Shown in pieces: positions 8,951 to 15,251 of a DNA stretch of 15,251 nt. The notes below the pieces were generated by a model. That model did not search any database. It was given only the letters and a program-made list of their open reading frames with translations, and was not told the DNA's origin. Every line of letters begins with the position of its first letter. The first letter of the stretch is position 1. A program made the position numbers and the translations under genes. Location of the stretch: contig JAATGK010000347.1 of the NCBI GenBank assembly GCA_015654715.1, positions 1-15,251 of the forward strand. The letters are read 5' to 3'. This DNA comes from Alphaproteobacteria bacterium (GTDB lineage: Bacteria > Pseudomonadota > Alphaproteobacteria > Micropepsales > Micropepsaceae).

Positions 8951-8972
8951 GCTGGCGGCAAATGAGCCCGGT

Positions 8973-8999
8973 GTTAATTGCGAATCTGTCGCAATTAAC
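8973..8999. promoter_or_regulatory. Perfect 11-bp inverted repeat, candidate operator upstream of the hydratase gene
   Basis: GTTAATTGCGA (8973-8983) and TCGCAATTAAC (8989-8999) are exact reverse complements around ATCTG. The AT-rich outer arms stand out from the GC-rich surroundings. No T-run follows, so it is not an intrinsic terminator. It lies between the lipoprotein terminator and the hydratase promoter region, and best fits a binding site for a dimeric regulator unrelated to the ACCGGT sites. The regulator is unknown. Confidence 0.6.
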
Positions 9000-9097
9000 C
9001 CTCTTGGAGGGCTTGATTTTGGGGACGCCAGGGAGGGCTGGCCGGTTGCTGTAACCGTGCGATTTTACCGGTTCTTACCGTCGCAGTGTCCGTCTCT

Positions 9098-9127
9098 TTG
9101 TTGATAATGACACCGGTTTCCTATAAA
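9098..9127 (+). promoter_or_regulatory. Possible promoter for the hydratase gene
   Basis: TTGTTG at 9098-9103 and TATAAA at 9122-9127 are 18 nt apart. The candidate operator at 9108-9121 fills the spacer, a classic position for repression. The leader to the start at 9197 would be about 60 nt. The hexamers are reasonable but not diagnostic. Confidence 0.4.
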
Positions 9128-9132
9128 CCGGT
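9108..9132. promoter_or_regulatory. Degenerate ACCGGT operator and inverted repeat over the hydratase promoter
   Basis: TGACACCGGTTTCC (9108-9121) matches 12 of 14 positions of the perfect palindrome before the TonB-dependent receptor; the left half is identical. In addition ACCGGTTT (9112-9119) and AAACCGGT (9125-9132) form an exact 8-bp inverted repeat with a 5-nt gap. A further ACCGGT core lies at 9067-9072. The resemblance suggests (inference) one LacI-type regulator acting on both the receptor and the hydratase. Confidence 0.5.
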
Positions 9133-9196
9133 CTCGCTGGCTCCGAAAGGAGCATTTGCCACGGTATTAACATCCGTTTGTAGAGTGGAGTACGTT

Positions 9197-10021
9197 ATGG
9201 AGGCAGTCCGGAAGCCGCATTCGGCCGCTGCAGAAGCACTTGCAGAAGAGTTTGTTTCAGCACGTCTGAAGGCCACGGCTTTACCCGATTTTCCCGGCGC
9301 GCTGCCGCCCAATCTCGACGCGGCCTATGCCGTGCAGGACGCGGCCATCGACATTTTCCCGGATGAAGTCGCCGGCTGGAAGATCGGCAAGATGCCTCCT
9401 GATCTCATTTCGGTGATGGGGTACAAGGCGATTTCCGGCCCGGTGTTTCGCAAGGATGTGCGCTACGCGGCGCCCGGCGGCACGGTGGAATACGGCATGT
9501 TTGTCGGCGGCTTTGCTGCCGTCGAAGCCGAATACATGTTCGAAATCGGCGAGGATGCGCCCGCTGGCAAGGTCACTTGGTCGATGGCCGATGCCATCGC
9601 CTCGGTCAAGCGAATGGTCTATGGCGTCGAAATGGCCGGCAGCCCACTCGCCACCATCAATAAAATCGGCCCGCTGTGCGTGGTGTCCGACTTCGGCAAC
9701 AACAACGGCATTATTGTTGGATCCGAAATTCCCAACTGGCGTGAGCGCGTTCTTACTGAACTCACTTGCGAAACGTTTATTAACGGCAAATCGGTCGGAA
9801 CCGGCATGGCTGCCAATGTTCCGGGTGGCCCGCTCGAGTCCTTGCGGTTTGTTGCCGAGGTCAGCGCCAAGTGGGGGCGGCCGTTGAAGGCCGGCCAGTT
9901 CATCACCACCGGCGCCATTACGGGCATCCACGACGTGCTGCCGGGCGAGGTGGCGCGGGTGGAATTCAAGGGCTTCGGCGCGATCCAATGCGTCGCGACG
10001 CCGCTGAAGCCGAGAATCTAA
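9197..10021 (+). CDS. 2-keto-4-pentenoate hydratase-like enzyme (MhpD branch, FAH superfamily)
   Basis: A cytoplasmic metal-dependent enzyme of the family that hydrates 2-hydroxy-2,4-dienoates or decarboxylates 2-oxo acids. It has 274 residues from ATG 9197, close to the usual 260-270. GGAG six bases before supports this start over an upstream in-frame ATG at 9086. Family marks are AYAVQDAA (from about 43), GWKIG (about 60) and the metal-ligand pattern E110-x-E112 in AAVEAEYMFEIG. E145 in YGVEMAG is the probable third ligand, and GAITGIHDVLPGE lies near the C-terminus. No meta-cleavage dioxygenase or aldolase gene is nearby, so an aromatic pathway is not supported here. A role with sugar-derived keto acids is possible given the neighbours, but unproven. 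It has its own candidate promoter and operators. Confidence 0.85.
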   Translation: MEAVRKPHSAAAEALAEEFVSARLKATALPDFPGALPPNLDAAYAVQDAAIDIFPDEVAGWKIGKMPPDLISVMGYKAISGPVFRKDVRYAAPGGTVEYGMFVGGFAAVEAEYMFEIGEDAPAGKVTWSMADAIASVKRMVYGVEMAGSPLATINKIGPLCVVSDFGNNNGIIVGSEIPNWRERVLTELTCETFINGKSVGTGMAANVPGGPLESLRFVAEVSAKWGRPLKAGQFITTGAITGIHDVLPGEVARVEFKGFGAIQCVATPLKPRI

Positions 10022-10033
10022 AGCGCTTTCAGT

Positions 10034-10065
10034 GAAAGTGGCGCCTCGCCATGGCGAAAGTGGCG
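10034..10065. repeat. Direct repeat of GAAAGTGGCG, 22-bp period
   Basis: GAAAGTGGCG occurs at 10034-10043 and again at 10056-10065, a spacing of two helical turns. A partly complementary GCGCTTTC lies at 10023-10030 and the 12-bp palindrome TCGCCATGGCGA at 10046-10057. It sits in the 151-nt gap before the DUF2914 gene and could be a regulator site or simply low-level sequence repetition. Confidence 0.35.
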
Positions 10066-10172
10066 GATTCTTGAAGGTTTTGTATGAAAGCACGGCGCGC
10101 GACGCGGGGTCACCTTCGCGTGCCGGTACTATGCGCTTATCACGGCCAGCGACCCGTTCTACGCTGGAACCC

Positions 10173-11330
10173 ATGTTCAAGCCGCCGATTAAGCTCTGGA
10201 TGACCACGCTCAAGACCTATGAGCGCCATCTTTCGGCGGCGGCGATGGCCGGCGGCTTCGGATTCGACTTTTTCACCTATGGGCGCGTCGACCATCCGGT
10301 CACCCAGACGCTGCTGATCGTCTATTTGGGCGTGGCGGCGTTTTCGATCGCACTGTTGCATTGGCTCGAAGCGCATCCGGCGTGGGAGCACAAATTCGTC
10401 GTCAAGTTGCGCGGCTATCTTCCGGCGCTGACGCAGTTCGTCCTCGGCAGTCTGTGGAGCGCTTTCCTGGTGTTCTACGCCCGCAGCGGTGTGCTGACGG
10501 GGTCGTGGCCGTTTCTATTGGTACTGTGCGCCATCTTCATCGGCAACGAGGTTTTCAAGCAGTATCACGCACGCCTGATCTTCACGACGACGTTGTTCTT
10601 CTTTGCGCTGCTTTCCTATTGTGCCTTCATGCTGCCGGTCTTCACGCATACCATCGGCCAGGCGATGTTCCTGACCAGTGGCATCGTGGCGGTGTTGATT
10701 TTTGCAGGCTTTCTGTGGCTGCTCGCAAAGCTCAGCGTCGCGCGGCTCGGCGAGGTGAAATGGCAAATCGCCGGCGGCGGCGTTGCAGTTTATGCGCTCG
10801 TTACCGCCCTTTATTTCCTCGATGTCTTGCCGCCGCTGCCGCTCGCGATGCAGCAAACCGGCGTCTATCATTCGATCTGCCGCGTGCCTGCCAGGGGCGT
10901 CATCCGCTGCGTCGGCACTAAGCCGGATGCGAACCTTCCGCGCAACAAGAGCACTTATTATCAAGCGGTGGAAGAACCGCAGTCGTGGATGCATATCTTC
11001 GGGGCGCCGCGCATCATTCATGTCGATGCCGGCAAGCCGGTAATCGTGTTCGGAGCGGTGTTTGCGCCGGTCGATCTCAACACCACCACCTATTACGTCT
11101 GGAAGCGCTACGATGAGCGCGCCGGCGGCTGGCAAACGGTGCAGCGCCTCACCAACACGCTGCATGGCGGTCGTGACAAGGGCTATCGCGGCTATACTTA
11201 CAAGTCCAATGTTGGCGCCGGGTTGTGGCGGGTGGATGTTGTGTCCATTGACGGCCGCCTGATCGGCCGCTCCGATTTCACGGTGGTGAATGAGCCGGTC
11301 TCCGGGGCGACGAACGTGGTTCGCCTCTAA
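10173..11330 (+). CDS. Seven-helix inner-membrane protein with C-terminal DUF2914 domain
   Basis: 385 residues from ATG 10173. The reading frame stays open back to 10032, but that stretch is low-quality protein sequence, whereas MFKPPIKLWMTTLKTYERHLSAA starts like a normal membrane protein; GGAA lies four bases before. About seven hydrophobic segments are visible, near residues 22-38, 45-66, 83-105, 112-128, 136-158, 165-188 and 199-222. A soluble C-terminal region follows, about 230-385, probably periplasmic. Its sequence TTYYVWKRYDERAGGWQTV, then GLWRVDVVSIDGRLIGRSDFTVV, matches the pattern I associate with DUF2914. Function unknown; no catalytic motif is evident. The gene lies 62 nt before msrB on the same strand with no terminator between, so co-transcription with the msr pair is possible. 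Confidence 0.8.
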   Translation: MFKPPIKLWMTTLKTYERHLSAAAMAGGFGFDFFTYGRVDHPVTQTLLIVYLGVAAFSIALLHWLEAHPAWEHKFVVKLRGYLPALTQFVLGSLWSAFLVFYARSGVLTGSWPFLLVLCAIFIGNEVFKQYHARLIFTTTLFFFALLSYCAFMLPVFTHTIGQAMFLTSGIVAVLIFAGFLWLLAKLSVARLGEVKWQIAGGGVAVYALVTALYFLDVLPPLPLAMQQTGVYHSICRVPARGVIRCVGTKPDANLPRNKSTYYQAVEEPQSWMHIFGAPRIIHVDAGKPVIVFGAVFAPVDLNTTTYYVWKRYDERAGGWQTVQRLTNTLHGGRDKGYRGYTYKSNVGAGLWRVDVVSIDGRLIGRSDFTVVNEPVSGATNVVRL

Positions 11331-11392
11331 ATCACCCTTGCCAAGCACCGATCCGGCCCCCAAATACAAACTAGCGGGGACTGGAGGTACGC

Positions 11393-11914
11393 TTGACGCG
11401 ACGCCAACTGTTAGCCACCGCAACAATAGCCACAGCATTTGTATGGCCATCCATGGCCGGAACCACGGTTTCCGTTGCGGAATTTTCTGCCTCGGGCCAA
11501 GCGCTCGGGTTGAAACGCCTGCCCAAGGTCGAACGCAGCGACGCGGAATGGCGCAAGCTGCTATCGCCGCTCGCGTATGACGTGACACGGCACGCCGGTA
11601 CCGAACGCGCCTTCACCGGTCCCGGCTGGGACAATCATGGTGATGGGCTCTATCGCTGCGTCGGCTGCGGCACCGCGCTATTCGATTCCAAGACCAAATA
11701 CGACTCCGGCACCGGTTGGCCGAGTTTCTTTCAACCCATTGCCAAAACCAATGTGGTCGAGACCAACGACAGCAGTCTGTTCGAGGGACGCACGGCCGTG
11801 TCCTGCGCCTTGTGCGATGCCCATCTCGGCCATGTTTTCGGCGACGGGCCGCGCCCAACCGGACTTCGCTACTGCATGAATGCCGTTGCGCTGCACTTCG
11901 TCCCGCGCGCCTGA
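11393..11914 (+). CDS. msrB: Exported peptide-methionine (R)-S-oxide reductase MsrB
   Basis: Reduces methionine-R-sulfoxide in oxidised proteins. It has 173 residues. The start is TTG 11393, fixed by GGAGG five bases before and by the signal MTRRQLLATATIATAFVWPSMA, which is Tat-like and implies a periplasmic location. The zinc-binding pairs are C89/C92 (YRCVGCG) and C138/C141 (SCALCDAHLGHVF). The catalytic cysteine is C161 in GLRYCMNAVALHF, and SGTGWPSF is present. Position 107 is Thr where two-cysteine MsrB enzymes have the resolving Cys (SGCGWPSF). With only five cysteines in all, it must be of the one-cysteine type. The stop lies 11 nt before msrA, so the two form an operon. Confidence 0.95.
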   Translation: MTRRQLLATATIATAFVWPSMAGTTVSVAEFSASGQALGLKRLPKVERSDAEWRKLLSPLAYDVTRHAGTERAFTGPGWDNHGDGLYRCVGCGTALFDSKTKYDSGTGWPSFFQPIAKTNVVETNDSSLFEGRTAVSCALCDAHLGHVFGDGPRPTGLRYCMNAVALHFVPRA

Positions 11915-11925
11915 AGGAGGACCCG

Positions 11926-12591
11926 ATGCTGAAATCTTTGCTTTTCGCCGCCAGCCTTCTTTCCGTTCCGGCCATGGCTGACGAAACCGCGCGAGTTCTG
12001 CCGGTACCGCAACAGGATATTCCGGCCGCGGATGGCATCCAGACGGCGGTGCTGGCGGGTGGCTGTTTCTGGGGTATCGAAGGTGTGTTCCAGCACGTCA
12101 AAGGCGTGCGCGCGGTGACCGCCGGTTATTCCGGCGGCGCGGCGGCTACGGCGCATTACAACGTCGTCGAATGGGGCAACACCGGTCATGCCGAGGCCGT
12201 GCAGGTGCGGTTCGATTCGCGCCAGATTTCCTACGGCCGATTGTTGCAGATCTATTTTTCGGTGATGGACCCGACGACGTTGAATCGCCAGGGTCCTGAC
12301 CAAGGTCCGCAATACCGCTCCGAGATTTTCGCCGCTGATCCGGCGCAGCTACGCGTTGCCCTCGCCTATATCGTTCAACTTGGTGCAGCCCACGCGTTCT
12401 CGCAGCCGATCGCGACGCGAATCTCGAACCTCGGCGGATTTTATCCCGCGGAAGACTATCACCAGGACTATCTGATCAAGAATCCCCGCGCGCCTTATAT
12501 CGTGGTCAACGACCTGCCCAAGATCGAGAAGCTGAAGCGGCTTTATCCCGATCTCTACCGGGCGGCGCCAGTCACGCTCGCCGCGCGTTGA
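11926..12591 (+). CDS. msrA: Exported peptide-methionine (S)-S-oxide reductase MsrA
   Basis: Reduces methionine-S-sulfoxide, complementing MsrB. It has 221 residues from ATG 11926, with GGAGG five bases before. A Sec-type signal (LLFAASLLSVPAMA|DE) implies a periplasmic location. The family motif GGCFWG gives catalytic Cys47, followed by GYSGG, GHAEAVQVRFD and the region YFSVMDPTTLNRQGPDQGPQYRS in segments typical of MsrA. Cys47 is the only cysteine, so there is no internal resolving cysteine. The gene closes the msrB-msrA unit, and its stop codon touches the stop codon of the convergent zwf gene. Confidence 0.96.
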   Translation: MLKSLLFAASLLSVPAMADETARVLPVPQQDIPAADGIQTAVLAGGCFWGIEGVFQHVKGVRAVTAGYSGGAAATAHYNVVEWGNTGHAEAVQVRFDSRQISYGRLLQIYFSVMDPTTLNRQGPDQGPQYRSEIFAADPAQLRVALAYIVQLGAAHAFSQPIATRISNLGGFYPAEDYHQDYLIKNPRAPYIVVNDLPKIEKLKRLYPDLYRAAPVTLAAR

Positions 12592-14031
12592 TTACTCGAT
12601 CCACGAATAGCCCTGGCGTTCGGTGAGGGCGAAGGAACTTGACGGTCCCCAAGTGCCCGCGGTGTAGGGCAGGGGGTGCATCTCGCGTTCCTTCCAGCCG
12701 GCGGCGATGCGATCGATCCAAGTCCACGCCGCTTCGACTTCGTCGCGCCGCACGAATAGGAACCTCGAGCCTTTCAACGCATCGAAGATGAGGCGTTCAT
12801 AGGCGATACGGCGGCGCGTGGTACGGAAGGCGTCGATCAAATTGAGGTCGAGCGTCACGGGGGTCAGCCGCACCGCTTCGAGTTCCGGTGTCTTGTTCAT
12901 GATCTGAAGCGAGATCTCTTCCTGCGGCTGCAGGCGGATGACGAGCCGGTTAGGCACGTTCATGGTGTGGTGGAAGATCGAATGCGGCACCGGTTTGAAC
13001 TGCACTACGATCTGGGTCGCGCGTTGCGGCAGGCGTTTGCCGGTGCGCAGGAAAAACGGCACGCCCGCCCAGCGCCAGTTGTCGATATTGGCGCGCATGG
13101 CGACGAAGGTTTCGGTGTCCGACACGCCTCCGCCGGTCTCTTCGGTATAGCCGGGTACGGCGCCGCTTTCGGTGAAGCCCTTGCGGTATTGCCCGCGCAC
13201 GGTCTCGCGCTCGACTTCGGGGATACCGATGGGCCTCAGCGAATGCAGCACCTTGACCTTTTCGGCGTGTACGGAATCGGCTCCGAGGTCGGGTGGCGGT
13301 TCCATGGCGACGAGGCAGAGAAGTTGCAGCATGTGGTTCTGCACGATGTCGCGCAGCGCACCGTAGGAATCGTAATAAGACCAGCGCCGCTCGACGCCGA
13401 CGGTCTCGGCGACGGTGATCTGGACGTGCTCGATCGAATCCTTGTTCCAGAGCGGCTCGAACAGCGTGTTGGCAAAACGCAGCGCGATCAGGTTTTGCAC
13501 CGTGTCCTTGCCGAGATAGTGGTCGACGCGGTGGATGCGTTCTTCCGGTAAGGCCTCTTCCAGCGCCGCTTCGATCTCGCGCGAGCTCTGCAGGTCGTGG
13601 CCGATCGGCTTTTCCACCGCGATGCGGGTTTCGGGACGGATGAGGCCGCTGGTCTTCAAGTGCCGGGCGATGGCGCCGAAGAAATCGGGTGAGGTCGAAA
13701 GATAGCAGAGCGGGATGGCGCAGTCCTTGAGCCGCTCGGCGAGTTCGCGATAGGGCGTGTCCTCGGTCACGTTGCCGGCGCAATAGGACAGGCGCCCCGC
13801 GAAGCGCGACCAGACCTCTTCGCTGAAATTGCTTCCGGCGTGCCGCGTGACGCTGTCGCGCACTTTGGCGGCGAAGGCGGCGTCATCCATCGCGCTCCGC
13901 GCCACGCCGACGATGATGAGATCGTCCGGCAGGTGGTGCTCCATGTCGAGAAAATAGAGCGAAGGGGTAATCATTTTCAGCGCGAGGTCGCCGGTGGCGC
14001 CGAAAATCACCAGAGCTTGTTTGTCCGTCAT
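12592..14031 (-). CDS. zwf: Glucose-6-phosphate 1-dehydrogenase
   Basis: Oxidises glucose-6-phosphate to 6-phosphogluconolactone with NAD(P)+, feeding the pentose-phosphate and Entner-Doudoroff routes in the cytoplasm. 479 residues from ATG 14031, normal for the family (about 480-500). The frame is open to 14091, but the added residues overlap the hairpin at 14052-14075 and the true protein starts MTDKQALVIFGATGDLA. Visible motifs are the Rossmann loop GATGDLA (11-17), EKPIGHD, the substrate signature RVDHYLGKD with His171, and IVQNHMLQLL with His233 as the likely catalytic base. It lies downstream of an ExuT-like transporter on the same strand. No edd, eda or pgl gene is in the window. Confidence 0.97.
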   Translation of the reverse strand: MTDKQALVIFGATGDLALKMITPSLYFLDMEHHLPDDLIIVGVARSAMDDAAFAAKVRDSVTRHAGSNFSEEVWSRFAGRLSYCAGNVTEDTPYRELAERLKDCAIPLCYLSTSPDFFGAIARHLKTSGLIRPETRIAVEKPIGHDLQSSREIEAALEEALPEERIHRVDHYLGKDTVQNLIALRFANTLFEPLWNKDSIEHVQITVAETVGVERRWSYYDSYGALRDIVQNHMLQLLCLVAMEPPPDLGADSVHAEKVKVLHSLRPIGIPEVERETVRGQYRKGFTESGAVPGYTEETGGGVSDTETFVAMRANIDNWRWAGVPFFLRTGKRLPQRATQIVVQFKPVPHSIFHHTMNVPNRLVIRLQPQEEISLQIMNKTPELEAVRLTPVTLDLNLIDAFRTTRRRIAYERLIFDALKGSRFLFVRRDEVEAAWTWIDRIAAGWKEREMHPLPYTAGTWGPSSSFALTERQGYSWIE

Positions 14032-14051
14032 CAACCCATTCCAAATGCAAA

Positions 14052-14075
14052 CAGGCCGGAGTGTTCCCCGGCCTG
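14052..14075 (-). terminator. Hairpin between the sugar-acid transporter and zwf, possible weak terminator
   Basis: On the minus strand CAGGCCGG and CCGGCCTG form a perfect 8-bp stem around an 8-nt loop, then TTTGCATTT. The T-tract is interrupted, so termination is probably partial. It begins about 50 nt after the transporter stop and ends 20 nt before the zwf start. It could reduce zwf expression from the transporter promoter or stabilise the transporter mRNA 3' end. Confidence 0.55.
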
Positions 14076-14125
14076 CAGCAAATCGCAACAAACAAGCGCG
14101 TTCCCTGACGGGAATTTTTCTATGT

Positions 14126-15251
14126 TTATGCCGTTTTGGTGCTGAAATTGGCCGGCTTGAGCCGCGGCGAGATCAGGTGGACCACCAACAAGCCAATAAG
14201 ATAGATCATGCCGGCGACGACGAAGATCAACGTGAAGCCGCCTTGCGACGCCAATGCTCGGCCGACACCGGCAGCCATGATGATGCCGCCAACTGCGCCC
14301 ATCGTACCGCCGATACCCGCGCAGCGGCCCACCGCTTCCTTGGGCATCAGGTCCGAAGTCAAGGTCATCAAGTTGGCGGAGAACGCCTGGTGCGCTGCGG
14401 CGGCGACGCCGAGGATGGCGACCCAGGCCCACATGTTCGTTGTCAACAAAGTGAACAGGGCCATCGGCAACACGCAGGCGGCGCAGATCAGCATCGAGAA
14501 TTTGCGCGCCTTGTTGACCGTGAGGCCGGCCTTGATCATGGCCGAACTCATCCAGCCGCCGACCACTGAGCCGACGTCCGAGACCAGGAAGATGATGATG
14601 ATCGGCAGTGCCGTGCCAGTGATTTTGATATGAAATGTGGTCTGGAAATAGAACGGCAACCAGAAGGAATAGAAAAACCACACCGGATCGGTAAGGAGCT
14701 TGCCGAGGCCGTAGGCCCAGGTTTCCTTCTTGAACAGCACCGTGAGCCAGGGAAGCTGCTGCACCGGCACGAAAGGGTCGCTTTCGATATAGGCGAGTTC
14801 TGGTTCCTTGACGAATTTGCTCTCGGCCGGCTTGGAGTAGAACGGCAGCCAGAAGAACAGCCACAGGATCGACAGACCGGAGGTTGCGACGATTGCCCAC
14901 TGCCAGCCGTAATAGATGAGCACAACCGGTACGATTAGCGGCGTCAGGATGGCGCCGAGATTGGTGCCGGCATTGAAAACGCCGATCGCCAGCGAGCGTT
15001 CGCGCTGCGGGAACCATTCAGCCACTGTTTTAAGAGCGGCGGGGAAGTTGCCGCCTTGGCCGAGGCCGAGCACGGTGTAGCTGACGGTGAAGCTGATCAG
15101 CATCCACGACGCGGGCAGCAGGCCGATCAGGGCACAGCCAAGATGGGCCAAGGTCCAGACGCCGACCGCGATCAGGTAGCCGCGCTTGGCGCCGAACTTG
15201 TCGATCAATTGGCCGAACAAAAGAAAGCCGACGGCGTATGCGAACATGAAC
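14126..15251 (-). CDS. MFS transporter of the ExuT / anion:cation symporter family (hexuronate-like), N-terminus cut by window edge
   Basis: An inner-membrane proton symporter for organic anions, most like hexuronate or aldarate carriers. About 375 residues are in the window. The frame continues through the right edge, so the Met at 15247 is internal and the first one or two helices are missing. Family marks are GQLIDKFGAKRGYLIAVGVW, then GLGQGGNFPAALKTVAEWFP and ERSLAIGVFNAGTNLGAI, followed by IYYGWQWAIVATSG; the second half keeps the usual helices. Transport of galacturonate or glucuronate is inferred from the ExuT-like pattern. If correct, it fits degradation of a uronate-containing glycan by the proteins at the left of the window. 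zwf lies downstream after a hairpin. Confidence 0.9.
   Translation of the reverse strand, partial: FMFAYAVGFLLFGQLIDKFGAKRGYLIAVGVWTLAHLGCALIGLLPASWMLISFTVSYTVLGLGQGGNFPAALKTVAEWFPQRERSLAIGVFNAGTNLGAILTPLIVPVVLIYYGWQWAIVATSGLSILWLFFWLPFYSKPAESKFVKEPELAYIESDPFVPVQQLPWLTVLFKKETWAYGLGKLLTDPVWFFYSFWLPFYFQTTFHIKITGTALPIIIIFLVSDVGSVVGGWMSSAMIKAGLTVNKARKFSMLICAACVLPMALFTLLTTNMWAWVAILGVAAAAHQAFSANLMTLTSDLMPKEAVGRCAGIGGTMGAVGGIIMAAGVGRALASQGGFTLIFVVAGMIYLIGLLVVHLISPRLKPANFSTKTA

Noticed and set aside
9086..9196. ATG 9086 as the hydratase start
   Set aside because: It would put the candidate operator and promoter inside the coding region and add 37 residues not typical of the family; ATG 9197 has a good ribosome site.
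10020..10029. Palindrome AAAGCGCTTT at the hydratase stop codon
   Set aside because: Too short to fold as a terminator and lacks a T-run; chance occurrence is likely.
10515..11588. 357-codon minus-strand frame opposite the DUF2914 and msrB genes
   Set aside because: It crosses two real genes and their gap, has shadow-frame composition and shows no motif.
12985..13000. ACCGGT cores inside coding genes such as zwf and msrB as extra operators
   Set aside because: They lie within conserved coding sequence and lack the flanking TGAC/GTCA arms; a 6-bp GC-rich core is expected by chance.
14101..14119. TTCCC-TGAC-GGGAA followed by TTTTT as a plus-strand terminator
   Set aside because: The stem is only five pairs and no plus-strand gene ends nearby; the T-tract lies on the wrong side for the minus-strand transporter.

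Overview
The window looks like chromosomal DNA of a Gram-negative, high-GC (about 60 % by eye) alphaproteobacterium, possibly of the Caulobacter / sphingomonad / Micropepsaceae type. Evidence is a large TonB-dependent receptor of the Xanthomonas-Caulobacter carbohydrate class, periplasmic Tat- and Sec-exported enzymes, a DUF2914 membrane protein and an ExuT-like transporter. I cannot name the genus from sequence alone. No rRNA, tRNA, CRISPR array, insertion sequence or phage gene is visible.

Left part (1-8911): a glycan-acquisition module. A Tat-exported type-B carboxylesterase (minus strand, C-terminus cut by the left edge) is divergent from a TonB-dependent receptor. The 505-nt gap between them carries two tandem LacI/GalR-style operators built on TGACACCGGTGTCA. 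The receptor ends at a strong intrinsic terminator. It is followed on the same strand by a 1279-residue lipoprotein with an N-terminal LamG/concanavalin-A-like domain and a large, probably alpha-helical, catalytic-looking region that I cannot assign to a family. A second intrinsic terminator closes this unit.

Middle part (8951-11330): a regulatory gap has a perfect 11-bp dyad and a second, weaker copy of the CACCGGT operator over a plausible promoter. It precedes a 2-keto-4-pentenoate hydratase-like (MhpD/FAH superfamily) enzyme. Next comes a seven-helix DUF2914 membrane protein.

Right part (11393-15251): an msrB-msrA pair of exported methionine sulfoxide reductases, both lacking resolving cysteines. 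It converges stop-to-stop with zwf (glucose-6-phosphate dehydrogenase). Upstream of zwf on the same minus strand is an ExuT-like sugar-acid MFS transporter that runs off the right edge; a hairpin separates the two.

Reading the parts together (inference): the outer-membrane receptor, surface lipoprotein and exported esterase would bind, deacylate and cleave an acylated, probably uronate-containing glycan. The MFS transporter would import sugar acids, and zwf and the hydratase could feed central or keto-acid metabolism. The shared operator core is the only direct sequence link between the two regulatory gaps. The msr pair is more likely envelope housekeeping.
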